Part shown: positions 1 through 6,916 of the stretch, piece by piece | How positions within the stretch are numbered: the first letter of the stretch is position 1 | Layout: each line of letters begins with the position of its first letter | DNA from: Hellea balneolensis | GTDB lineage: Bacteria > Pseudomonadota > Alphaproteobacteria > Caulobacterales > Maricaulaceae | Reading direction: 5' to 3' | Length of the DNA stretch: 7,860 nucleotides | Assembly (NCBI GenBank): GCA_003233025.1 | Contig: QIKS01000142.1 | Span: forward strand, 1 to 7,860 | Made by a program: the position numbers and the translations under genes | The notes under the pieces: model-generated | The model's input: the letters and a program-made list of their open reading frames with translations, nothing else | Told to the model about the DNA's origin: nothing | The model's database searches: none

Positions 1-56
1 GAAAATCGGTTCCCCCTGAAGGTTGCCCCCAATTTTCAAATTGCAAAATTCACCCT

Positions 57-102
57 CCCTTTGAAAGGGCTTGGCAAGCGGTTTGGGCAAGCCCAAAACC
101 GC
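57..102. repeat. Compound inverted repeat, REP-like or weak terminator
   Basis: Three overlapping inverted repeats are visible. CCCTTT/AAAGGG lies at 57-69 around a single G. GGGCTTG at 67-73 pairs with CAAGCCC at 88-94. GCGGTTTGGGC at 78-88 pairs with GCCCAAAACCGC at 91-102 with one bulged A and a 2-base turn. The last two share bases, so they exclude each other. The second hairpin is followed by ATTTT, a weak T-tract, so it could end transcription from a gene to the left. A short repeated intergenic palindrome is equally possible; this single copy cannot decide. Confidence 0.4.
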
Positions 103-167
103 ATTTTGCGATTAGGGTTTATGTGGCCTATTTTTCGTCCATATTTAGCAAATTAAACCTGAATCTC

Positions 168-215
168 TCCCTCAAAACCCATCCCTAAAAGTCCCTATTT
201 ATCCCGCTAATTCCC
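168..215. repeat. Helically phased TCCC motif array
   Basis: TCCC occurs at 182, 192, 202 and 212, exactly 10 bases apart, with a further copy at 168. The first copies continue as TCCCT and the last two as TCCCG. The bases between copies are AT-rich and differ from copy to copy, so this is a phased motif series and not a simple tandem repeat. Ten-base phasing puts all copies on one face of the helix, which fits a cooperative protein-binding site or bent DNA. That reading is inference. Confidence 0.35.
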
Positions 216-223
216 GCGATTTC

Positions 224-257
224 ATTTTCTGTGTGCACATATTTTGCACACGAAAAT
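224..257. promoter_or_regulatory. Long imperfect dyad, possible operator
   Basis: ATTTTC (224-229) plus GTGTGCA (231-237) is mirrored by TGCACAC (245-251) plus GAAAAT (252-257), giving 13 paired bases with one bulged T at 230 and a 7-base centre. No T-tract follows on either strand, so an intrinsic terminator is unlikely. The size and symmetry fit a binding site for a dimeric regulator or a structured RNA element. Which gene it would serve is unclear, as no promoter-proximal gene start lies beside it. Confidence 0.4.
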
Positions 258-430
258 GGCTAAACCTATGAAACATATAGTGTTTCGCCCCTATCCATCA
301 TGGGTGCAACGGCGAATGTGGAGGGTTCAGTTTTCATAGCTTGGTATATTGCGGATATGCAAAACTTGCACAAGCCCCTTCGCCGCTTTCGTAACATGCA
401 GCGGTCTCTATGTGCGGTTAATATTGAAAG

Positions 431-454
431 TCAAAATGCCAATTTTACAATTGG
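431..454 (-). terminator. Weak candidate terminator after the 338-residue gene
   Basis: CCAATT (439-444) and AATTGG (449-454) form a 6-base stem with a 4-base loop. It lies about 30 bases beyond the stop of the minus-strand gene ending at 487. Read on the minus strand, the stem is followed by CATTTTGAC, a poor T-tract. The stem is AT-rich, so it would be a weak terminator at best. Confidence 0.2.
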
Positions 455-486
455 TTAGTAGCGGTTAAATTATGTATAAAAGCAGA

Positions 487-1503
487 CTAATCCTCAGAAG
501 GTTTTTGAGCTAAGTTTTGCAAAATGTAATTTGCCTCATCGTAAACCTTAACGACTACTTCAGCCATATCTGTCTTTGCATAATACAAATTCGAAACCTC
601 AACAAAAATGTCTTGCCGCACCATAAAGCGGGCCCGGCACTTCATATGAGTTTGTTTGCCAAGATAATCACCGCGGCAACCGAGTATAATGGGGTCATCA
701 AAAACATCTGTTAAAGTTGACGGAGGCAGGATAAGCGATGAAGACGAATGTCTACCGCCAGTACTAATTCCATAAATGATGAGACCGTTATTATCTGGAG
801 ATACAGATAATTTTTCGCTGTATTTTTGCAATTGCAAACGCTTATCAGCAAGTTCTTCATCATTTACGGCATCGAAAATATAAGAATAACTTCTTTTATC
901 ACCAAGCTTATATTGACACCAAAAATCTGAATTGTGATTTGTAAAAGATAGGCATCTCTCAATTTCATTAGAATTAGCATTCAAAAAATGTATACGTCTT
1001 AGAAGTAAGGGCGATGGTTGCAGCACTGCAATTTTTAGAAATGACTGCATGTCTTCATATTTGCGAGTATTAAAGTGCGAAGGGGCGCTCCAGTCGTCGC
1101 TATATGGCAATGAAGCAGTATATCGGACACTTCCCATTGGAAGGTAAACAGTTTCATTTCCGAGTTGTGCTGACAGAACTTTAGCTCTTAGCTTTGGTTC
1201 ACTATTTTGTCGCCATTCCACTTTTTTTGCTGCGAGTGTATCGGAAAAAGACTTCAACAAATAGCCAGCCATATATGGAAATATTGGAATTAATAAAGCG
1301 ACTAGAATTGCCATTACTGGCCGTTTTTTTTGTAAATTTGATCCCAGCATTAGTCCCGACGTGAAACCAAGAAGAACAGGGGCTATAAACATGAATACTG
1401 GCCAAATTATGAGTAACCCCAAAGATGATAAAGCTGTGAAAAGTATGAAAGCTATAAAACCAAAAACCCAAAAACTAAAGAAGCCAGAAGCAGACACCAG
1501 CAT
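487..1503 (-). CDS. Hypothetical membrane-anchored protein, 338 aa
   Basis: I do not recognise this family. The N-terminal 85 residues are strongly hydrophobic and read as three membrane segments at about 8-30, 33-54 and 62-84. The basic loop NLQKKRP (56-62) between the second and third segments should be cytoplasmic, which places the C-terminal domain (about 90-338) in the periplasm. That domain has four cysteines in two similarly spaced pairs, C184/C196 and C276/C289, which would suit disulfides. The ATG at 1501-1503 has only a weak Shine-Dalgarno match and lies inside the upstream 62-residue gene (52-base overlap), suggesting translational coupling. Base composition is clearly lower in G+C than the flanking metabolic genes (20 of 60 bases at 901-960), consistent with recent acquisition. 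Existence of the gene is fairly sure; function is unknown. Confidence 0.7.
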   Translation of the reverse strand: MLVSASGFFSFWVFGFIAFILFTALSSLGLLIIWPVFMFIAPVLLGFTSGLMLGSNLQKKRPVMAILVALLIPIFPYMAGYLLKSFSDTLAAKKVEWRQNSEPKLRAKVLSAQLGNETVYLPMGSVRYTASLPYSDDWSAPSHFNTRKYEDMQSFLKIAVLQPSPLLLRRIHFLNANSNEIERCLSFTNHNSDFWCQYKLGDKRSYSYIFDAVNDEELADKRLQLQKYSEKLSVSPDNNGLIIYGISTGGRHSSSSLILPPSTLTDVFDDPIILGCRGDYLGKQTHMKCRARFMVRQDIFVEVSNLYYAKTDMAEVVVKVYDEANYILQNLAQKPSED

Positions 1504-1640
1504 ATCTTATTTGTGACGATGAGAAATTTGCGAAACCTTGTTCGACCAACAGCGAATGCAAAAATAAAACCACCCAAAAATGGAGGTATAAAAAGAGGCG
1601 TATATAGAAACGTTAACAGATGGAAAAGTATATCTGACAT
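1452..1640 (-). CDS. Small hypothetical two-helix membrane protein, 62 aa
   Basis: The product is almost entirely two hydrophobic segments, about residues 6-30 and 39-61, joined by the basic loop GRTRFRK (32-38). Positive-inside logic puts that loop in the cytoplasm and both ends outside. No family is recognised. The start is supported by an AAGAGG Shine-Dalgarno sequence with an 8-base spacer. Its last 52 bases overlap the start of the 338-residue gene in another frame, so the two are probably one transcript and may act together. An alternative is that a frameshift has split one longer membrane protein; the good ribosome-binding site and the hydrophobic character of both frames in the overlap do not decide this. 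Confidence 0.55.
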   Translation of the reverse strand: MSDILFHLLTFLYTPLFIPPFLGGFIFAFAVGRTRFRKFLIVTNKICWCLLLASLVFGFLVL

Positions 1641-1648
1641 CTAGCAAA

Positions 1649-1654
1649 CCTCTT
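1649..1654 (-). promoter_or_regulatory. Ribosome-binding site of the 62-aa membrane gene
   Basis: The minus strand reads AAGAGG here, 8 bases before the ATG at 1638-1640. This match is the main support for treating the short upstream reading frame as a gene and as the first gene of the minus-strand pair. Confidence 0.5.
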
Positions 1655-1710
1655 GAATTATGATTCACCTTAGCGAAGCTCATTTAAATAAATGTAAACC
1701 CGTTAAATAA

Positions 1711-1720
1711 GGCATATGCC
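1711..1720. promoter_or_regulatory. Perfect 10-bp palindrome in the divergent region
   Basis: GGCATATGCC is perfectly self-complementary. It lies about 80 bases from each of the two divergent gene starts (1640 minus and 1800 plus). Another small dyad, CATTTA/TAAATG, is at 1681-1694. A regulator site acting on both directions is possible, but a single 10-base palindrome is weak evidence. Confidence 0.25.
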
Positions 1721-1744
1721 CTAATTTGCTATTTGGGCACTCTG

Positions 1745-1774
1745 TTGATATGACGTGTTTTTCATAATTATCAA
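1745..1774 (+). promoter_or_regulatory. Candidate promoter of the S9 peptidase gene
   Basis: TTGATA (1745-1750) resembles a -35 element (5 of 6) and TATCAA (1769-1774) a -10 element (4 of 6), with an 18-base spacer. The two hexamers are reverse complements, so the same pair reads identically on the minus strand and could drive either gene. A weaker alternative on the plus strand is TTGCTA at 1726-1731 with TATGAC at 1749-1754 (17-base spacer). Confidence 0.3.
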
Positions 1775-1799
1775 TTGCAAATGAAGGACAGCCCAGCAA

Positions 1800-3770
1800 A
1801 TGACCAAACACACCATAGCCCTCTTAATGCTATCCACAGCCTTGACAGCCTGCACGCCAGCTACCGATTCCAACACAAATGAACCGACGAAAATCGTTCA
1901 AACCGCAAGCAATGTGCAGTTTCAAACCTATCCCGCCAGCCTGTTTCACGAAACAACCCGCTACGGGCTTGCCGGCGGTAATGGCTTTGGGTTCTCCCAT
2001 GACGGCTCGAAGCTTTTGGTCAGTTCGGACAAAAGCGGGATTTTTAATGCTTATACATTGTCCCTGACAGGGGAAGCGACGGCCCTGACCACCTCTGATA
2101 ATTTTCCCTATTACGCGCAATCTTTCTTCCCCGCCGATGACCGGGTGATTTTGCAAGGCGATCAAGGCGGCAATGAGCTTGACCATGTTTTTGTCCGCAA
2201 AACCGACGGCACATTGCACGACTTAACCCCCGGGGACACCCTAAAGGCGGCGTTTTTGGGCTGGCATGAAAGCGGCGCAACTTTCTATATCTCCACCAAT
2301 GAAAGAGACCCTGCTTCCAACGATCTATATGCTTATGACGCAACGGATTATACCCGCGAGCTGGTTTTTGAAAACCAGAAACTCAATATCGGTGCCCTCA
2401 GCCCGGACGGCAAACACCTGGCCCTAGTCAGAACTGTCACCAGTGCCAATGCCGATATCCTCATGGTCGACCTGACTACAGATGATAAAACACCCGTCCT
2501 GATTACGGCCCATGAAGGCAATATTAGCTACGGCACTTACGGCTTCACACCAGACAGCAAAACACTGATATATGCCAGCAATGAGTTTGGCGAATTTAAC
2601 CAAGGCTGGACATATAATCTGGCAACAAAAGAAAAATCCGTTTTGATAGAAGCTGACTGGGATGTCACCAATATTGCCTATAGCCCCAGTGGCCGCTACC
2701 GCATCAGCGCCATTAACGCCGACGGTGTCACCGAGCTGGACATACTGGATACGCAAGCCAATACGCCTGTCATTTTGAACGGCATACCGGACGGGGAATT
2801 GGGACAAATACGCTTTAACCGGGATGAGACAAAAATTGCATTTGGACTGAACACCGATACATCGCCGCGCAATATATATGTCGCAGATCTGGCCAGCGGC
2901 GAGACAGTAAAATTGACCTCGGCCTTACCAGACGGCATTGACGAAGACAATTTAGTCACCGCGTCCATTGTCCGCTATGCCAGTTTTGACGGGCTGGAAA
3001 TCCCCAGCATTCTCTATATGCCCAAACAAGCCAGCAACGCCTCCCCTGCCCCGGCACTTGTGTGGGTACACGGCGGCCCTGGCGGGCAAAGTACGAAAGG
3101 CTATTCGGCAATGATCCAGCATCTTGTCAACCACGGCTATACGGTTCTTGCTGCCAATAACAGAGGCTCGTCGGGTTACGGTAAAACCTTCTTCCATCTT
3201 GATGACCGCAAACACGGCGAGGACGATTTGCGCGATATTATTTATGCAAGACGTTATCTTGAAAGCCTTGACGGTGTTGACAAGGACAAAATCGGTATTA
3301 TCGGCGGATCATATGGCGGCTTCATGACCGTTGCCGCCCTCGCCTTTCACCCGGATGTCTTTGATGTCGGCGTCAATATTTTTGGCGTGACAAATTGGGA
3401 ACGCACGTTGAAAAGCATTCCGGCATTTTGGGGAGCTTTTCGTGATGCTCTTTACGACGAAATGGGCGACCCGGCGACAGACCAGGAACGCCATCGCCGG
3501 ATTTCACCCTTGTTTCACGCGCAAAACATCAAGAAACCGCTCTATGTGGTACAAGGCGCAAATGACCCGCGTGTCTTACAAGCAGAAAGCGATGACTTGG
3601 TCAAAGCCGTTCGTGCCAATGGCATCAGCGTTGAATATGTATTATTCCCCGACGAAGGACACGGCTTTCAAAAACGGACAAACCGCATCACAAATTCAGA
3701 GCGTATTGTGGCGTTTTTAGACACCCATCTCAAAGGCGAGAAAATGGGCAAGAGCGAAAAAGCAGAATAA
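1800..3770 (+). CDS. S9 family prolyl oligopeptidase-type lipoprotein peptidase
   Basis: This is a serine peptidase of family S9 that should cleave short peptides, probably in the periplasm. The N-terminus is a lipoprotein signal with lipobox LTAC and lipidated C18; T at +2 is compatible with outer-membrane sorting. Residues about 40-380 form a beta-propeller with Dpp/PD40-like repeats (FSHDGSKL 65-72, SPDGKHLAL 201-209, TPDSKTLIY 250-258, SPSGRY 295-300). Residues about 395-645 are an alpha/beta hydrolase: oxyanion-region HGGPGG (425-429 area), NNRGSSGYG (453-461), nucleophile S504 in GGSYGG, D589 in GANDPRV and H621 in DEGHGF, so the triad is complete. The length of 656 is usual for the family. 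The ATG at 1800 is preceded by GAAGGA 11 bases upstream. The next gene follows after 4 bases, so they are probably cotranscribed. Exact substrate preference (dipeptidyl, acylaminoacyl or prolyl) cannot be read from the sequence. Confidence 0.93.
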   Translation: MTKHTIALLMLSTALTACTPATDSNTNEPTKIVQTASNVQFQTYPASLFHETTRYGLAGGNGFGFSHDGSKLLVSSDKSGIFNAYTLSLTGEATALTTSDNFPYYAQSFFPADDRVILQGDQGGNELDHVFVRKTDGTLHDLTPGDTLKAAFLGWHESGATFYISTNERDPASNDLYAYDATDYTRELVFENQKLNIGALSPDGKHLALVRTVTSANADILMVDLTTDDKTPVLITAHEGNISYGTYGFTPDSKTLIYASNEFGEFNQGWTYNLATKEKSVLIEADWDVTNIAYSPSGRYRISAINADGVTELDILDTQANTPVILNGIPDGELGQIRFNRDETKIAFGLNTDTSPRNIYVADLASGETVKLTSALPDGIDEDNLVTASIVRYASFDGLEIPSILYMPKQASNASPAPALVWVHGGPGGQSTKGYSAMIQHLVNHGYTVLAANNRGSSGYGKTFFHLDDRKHGEDDLRDIIYARRYLESLDGVDKDKIGIIGGSYGGFMTVAALAFHPDVFDVGVNIFGVTNWERTLKSIPAFWGAFRDALYDEMGDPATDQERHRRISPLFHAQNIKKPLYVVQGANDPRVLQAESDDLVKAVRANGISVEYVLFPDEGHGFQKRTNRITNSERIVAFLDTHLKGEKMGKSEKAE

Positions 3771-3774
3771 AACC

Positions 3775-4419
3775 ATGACTAAAAACTCTATCACAGTTGA
3801 TATCGTATCGGACATTGTTTGTCCGTGGTGCTGGCTTGGGAAACAGCATTTCGATACAGCCCACAAAGCGGCGCCGGACCTTGATATCAAAATCACCTGG
3901 CGGCCCTTTATGTTGGATGCGAACCTGCCAGAGGCCGGCATGGCTTACGGCGAATACATGCAAAAGAAATTTGGCACGGGCAGGAGCGATAAGTTCAAAG
4001 CCATGCGCGCCCATCTTGAGGAGGCCGCAGGGCCAGCCGGTATTGAGTTTAAATTCGACCATATCCCCCTGCGCCCCAACACGCTCAAAGCCCACCTACT
4101 GCTCAAATGGGCCGACGAGAAAGGCAAAGCCCATCAAATGTCCGAAGCCCTGTTCAAGGCATTTTTCCAAGATTTAAAAGACATCGGCAACACCGATATC
4201 TTGTGCGCTATTGCCGGCGATGTCGGCATGGACGCGGCGGTGCTAAAACAGCGCTATAAGGATAGCCAAGACGTACAAGCTTTAAAAGACGAGCTTGCCT
4301 ATTTCCAAAACCTGGGCGTCAACTCCGTCCCCACTTTCATCTATAACGGAAAATTCGCCGTCTCCGGCGGCCAACCTCCAGAAGTCCATGCCCAAGCCCT
4401 GGCAAAAGCAGCGCAGTAA
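3775..4419 (+). CDS. DsbA family oxidoreductase, FrnE-like
   Basis: This is a thioredoxin-fold thiol-disulfide oxidoreductase of the DsbA/FrnE type. The redox motif CPWC is at residues 16-19, right after the first beta strand (ITVDIVSDIV). A helical insertion occupies about 55-160, with the characteristic RPNTLKAH at 100-107. The cis-proline loop GVNSVPTF is at 181-188 (P186), followed by GKFAVSGGQ near the end. The length of 214 is normal. There is no signal peptide, so it should work in the cytoplasm, unlike classical DsbA and unlike the lipoprotein encoded just upstream. Its ATG is 4 bases after the peptidase stop with no good Shine-Dalgarno sequence, which suggests coupled translation. 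FrnE relatives have been tied to oxidative-stress tolerance and polyketide isomerisation; the substrate here is unknown. Confidence 0.9.
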   Translation: MTKNSITVDIVSDIVCPWCWLGKQHFDTAHKAAPDLDIKITWRPFMLDANLPEAGMAYGEYMQKKFGTGRSDKFKAMRAHLEEAAGPAGIEFKFDHIPLRPNTLKAHLLLKWADEKGKAHQMSEALFKAFFQDLKDIGNTDILCAIAGDVGMDAAVLKQRYKDSQDVQALKDELAYFQNLGVNSVPTFIYNGKFAVSGGQPPEVHAQALAKAAQ

Positions 4420-4425
4420 ACGCAC

Positions 4426-5499
4426 TTACAGTAATTCGTCCCGGCCCTTATCTTTGAGCAGGTTGACAATCTTCTTGACGTCCTGCGCCTTGTCTTTGGG
4501 GACAATGAGGACGGCGTCATTTGTGGCGATGACAATCATATTTTCAAGGCCGATGCCAGCAATGAGCGGGCCGTCGGAACGTAGATAACTGCTGTCGCAA
4601 TCTATGGCGAGAACATCGCCGTGAGAGGCGGGCGACACATCGGATATGGCGGCCCATGAGCCAAGGTCATCCCAACCCATATCAACGGGGGCGACCACGG
4701 CTACCTTTTGCGCTTTTTCCATCACCGCGTAATCGAGAGATTGGGCCGGGCATTTTGCAAACACTTGTTTATCAAGATAGGTACAACCGTTCTTGTGTGC
4801 GGAAGCCTCTAAGGTCTCTTGGCAGAGCGCCAAAATATCCGGGGCGTGGGCCTTAAGAGCCGCAAGCATTGTCTGTGGCGCGAACAGGAAAATACCGGCG
4901 TTCCAGAAATAATCCCCGCTGTCCACATAACGCTGCGCCGTGGCCCCGTCCGGCTTTTCGACAAATGCATCGACACCGAAAACCATATCCGCAAGCGCCG
5001 CTTTCTTGCGGATATATCCATAACCGGTTTCAGGTCGCGTCGGATGGATGCCAAATGTGACGAGGTGGTTTTGGCTGGCCATATCAATTCCGTGTTCAAC
5101 GCAGCGCCAAAATGCATCCGGGTCGGCAATATAATGGTCTGCGGGCAGCAATAAAACCAACCCGTCCGGGTCTTGCCCGTGGATAATTTCAGTGACGATT
5201 GCCGCCACCGGCGCCGTATTGCGACCGACCGGTTCTAAAATGATGTGATGGGGCGCAATGCCCATATCTTTACACTGCGCACGCACGCTGTGTTCGTCGG
5301 CCCCCGCACAAACAAAACTTGGCGGCGCAATTTTAAGGTCTTGGCTATGGCCCATGCGCGCAATCGTGTCTTGCAGCATTGTACGCTCACCAATCAAAGC
5401 ATGATATTGTTTGGGGGTATTTTTGCGCGAAACCGGCCACAGCCTTTTCCCGGCGCCGCCGCACATAATAACGGGATATATCATCGGTTTGTATTGCAT
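4426..5499 (-). CDS. manC: Mannose-1-phosphate guanylyltransferase
   Basis: It makes GDP-mannose from mannose 1-phosphate and GTP, feeding polysaccharide or glycan synthesis in the cytoplasm. The nucleotide-binding signature GGAGKRLWPVSR is at residues 14-25, with K30 in TPKQ following. Further family motifs are EPVGRNTAP (89-97), LLLPADH (116-122), ETGYGYI (157-163), FVEKP (179-183), WNAGIF (199-204) and GWDDLGSW (275-282). At 357 residues it holds only the transferase part; the C-terminal isomerase (cupin) domain of the bifunctional enzymes of about 470 residues is absent. The symbol is given on family grounds. The start at 5499 is bounded by an in-frame stop just upstream and has no clear Shine-Dalgarno; ATG at codon 6 (5484) is an alternative. 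It converges on the oxidoreductase gene with 6 bases between stops, and no phosphomannomutase or glycosyltransferase is nearby. Confidence 0.93.
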   Translation of the reverse strand: MQYKPMIYPVIMCGGAGKRLWPVSRKNTPKQYHALIGERTMLQDTIARMGHSQDLKIAPPSFVCAGADEHSVRAQCKDMGIAPHHIILEPVGRNTAPVAAIVTEIIHGQDPDGLVLLLPADHYIADPDAFWRCVEHGIDMASQNHLVTFGIHPTRPETGYGYIRKKAALADMVFGVDAFVEKPDGATAQRYVDSGDYFWNAGIFLFAPQTMLAALKAHAPDILALCQETLEASAHKNGCTYLDKQVFAKCPAQSLDYAVMEKAQKVAVVAPVDMGWDDLGSWAAISDVSPASHGDVLAIDCDSSYLRSDGPLIAGIGLENMIVIATNDAVLIVPKDKAQDVKKIVNLLKDKGRDELL

Positions 5500-5509
5500 A
5501 ATTTAATCA

Positions 5510-5558
5510 TTGTGACCATTGTTGAACCCATGATATAAAACCGAATGAATAATATAAT
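5510..5558 (+). promoter_or_regulatory. Candidate preTA promoter
   Basis: The 95-base gap between manC and preT must hold promoters for both directions. A consensus TATAAT lies at 5553-5558, but the hexamer 17 bases upstream is a poor -35. A better spaced pair is TTGTGA at 5510-5515 (4 of 6) with TATAAA at 5534-5539 (5 of 6), spacer 18. Either could serve preT. No operator-like dyad was found. Confidence 0.3.
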
Positions 5559-5594
5559 GCAAACAGCCATTTTTAGGCATTTGACAGGGCAATA

Positions 5595-6916
5595 ATGGCT
5601 GAACGTCCAATTTTTAGTACGAATGGAGATCCGCTTTCAGACGGCGATATCAACGCCAATTTCGAGGATGTCCACCCGCCCTTAAACCCTGCGCAAATCG
5701 ATGTTGAGGCCAGCCGCTGCCTGTTTTGTTATGACGCGCCGTGTATCACCGCCTGCCCGACCGCTATTGATATTCCCAAATTTATCCGCCAAATGGCGAC
5801 GGACAATATGACGGGCGCGGCCAAAACGATTTTAAGCGCCAATATTATGGGCGGAACTTGCGCGCGTGTTTGCCCGACCGAGGTGCTATGCGAGCAAAAA
5901 TGTGTGCTCAACGCCGGTGAAGACGCCCCGATTAAAATCGGCGCCTTGCAACGCAGTGCGGTGGATTATCTCATTGAAAATCATGATGGCCACCCCTTTG
6001 AGCGTGCACCGCCAACCGGGAAGCTTATCGCCGTTATCGGCGCCGGGCCTGCGGGTTTGGCCTGTGCCCATGCTTTGGCCAAATTGGGGCACTCAATTCG
6101 CATATATGAAGCGAAACCAAAACCCGGCGGGCTGAACGAATACGGGTTGGCACCCTATAAAATGGTCGACGATTTCGCCGCCCGGGAAGTCCAGTTCATC
6201 CTCGGCATTGGCTCCATATCAATACATTATAACAAAGCACTGGGGCGGGACGTAACACTGGATGGGTTGCGCGAAAGCACCGACGCCGTATTTATCGGCA
6301 TCGGCCTGAGCAAACCGCGCTGGCTCGGCGTTGAGGGCGAGGATTTGCCAGGCGTTTCCGACGCACTTGGGTTTATTGAACATATCCGCCAAGCCGGAGA
6401 TTTAGCAAAGCTGAACATCGGCAATGATGTGGTCATTATTGGCGGCGGCAATACAGCAATTGATGCCAGCGTGCAGGCCAAGCGGCTCGGCGCAAAAAAC
6501 GTCACCCTTGTTTACCGGCGCGGCGCAGAGCAAATGGGGGCAACGATCTGGGAACAAGAACTGGCCGCCAAAAACGGAGTGATGATCCGCCATTGGGCCA
6601 GTCCGGTGCGTATCTGTGGCCAAGAGACGGTCACATCTGTCCGTTTTGATGATATGCAGCTTAAATCCGGGAAACTGGTTGCCGCAGGCGAACCGTTCGA
6701 AATTAAGGCCGATCAGGTGTTAAAGGCGATCGGTCAACAATTGGTCAGCGAAGATTTATCAATAATAAAATCGTCGTCGATGATAATGCACAAACGTCTC
6801 TGGCAGGCGTATTTGCCGGCGGCGATTGTATTGCCTCGGGGGAAGATCTCACGGTTCAGGCCGTTGAAGACGGCAAACAGGCCGCACGCGGCATTGCTTT
6901 AATGTTGGAGGGTTAA
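5595..6916 (+). pseudogene. preT: NAD-dependent dihydropyrimidine dehydrogenase subunit PreT, frameshifted
   Basis: PreT takes electrons from NADH via FAD and Fe-S clusters and passes them to PreA, which reduces uracil or thymine. Two cysteine sets for [4Fe-4S] clusters are intact (C42, C45, C50, C54 and C89, C93, C99, C103). The FAD-binding GAGPAG is at 149-154, KPGGLNEYGLAPYK at 176-189 and the NAD(P)H-binding GGGNTA at 283-288. In the starting frame the protein matches the family through KAIGQQLVSEDLS and then turns into unrelated sequence ending at a stop at 6900-6902 (435 codons). The expected ending, NKIVVDDNAQTSLAGVFAGGD through to LMLEG, is read one base earlier, from about 6764 to a stop at 6914-6916. 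So one base is missing (or two are extra) between about 6741 and 6770; the repaired protein would have about 440 residues. Neither frame has other lesions, so this may be a recent mutation or a sequence error. Unrepaired, the protein loses the C-terminal FAD-contacting segment. Confidence 0.88.
6907..6912 (+). promoter_or_regulatory. preA ribosome-binding site inside the end of preT
   Basis: GGAGGG lies 4 bases before the preA ATG at 6917, within the final Glu-Gly codons of the shifted preT frame. The preT stop TAA (6914-6916) abuts the preA ATG with no gap. This arrangement fits translational coupling and supports the view that preT originally ended at 6916 and not at 6902. Confidence 0.6.

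Larger units (their letters stand above)
1..486. other. Left-end region without a convincing gene
   Basis: I see no supportable gene here. Two plus-strand frames are open from the left edge (to a stop at 154-156 and to one near 186-188), so a short 3' tail of an upstream gene cannot be excluded, but neither translation resembles a family I know. Short ORFs at 256-339 (27 codons) and 357-458 (33 codons) lack ribosome-binding sites. The stretch instead holds structured DNA: a palindrome and hairpin at 57-102, a 10-base-phased run of TCCC motifs at 182-215, a long dyad at 224-257 and a small AT-rich hairpin at 439-454. These suggest a regulatory or intergenic-repeat role, but no function can be assigned. 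Confidence 0.6.

Noticed and set aside
256..339. 27-codon plus-strand ORF just after the dyad, considered as a leader peptide or small protein
   Set aside because: No Shine-Dalgarno sequence, no downstream gene on the same strand for it to regulate, and no recognisable pattern.
517..714. Plus-strand 65-codon reading frame
   Set aside because: It lies wholly opposite the 338-residue minus-strand gene, has no ribosome-binding site and no recognisable protein features.
4405..4440. Possible bidirectional terminator between the convergent oxidoreductase and manC genes
   Set aside because: Only a 4-base GTAA/TTAC arm is present, with no GC-rich stem or T-tract.
5581..5586. Perfect TTGACA just before preT, considered as a -35 element
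   Set aside because: A matching -10 would fall inside the preT coding sequence near 5604, where no TATAAT-like hexamer is present.
6764..6770. Programmed -1 frameshifting signal in preT
   Set aside because: The heptamer does not fit the X XXY YYZ pattern, since the P-site codon ATA would re-pair poorly, and I see no clear downstream stimulatory hairpin. A simple indel or sequence error explains it better.
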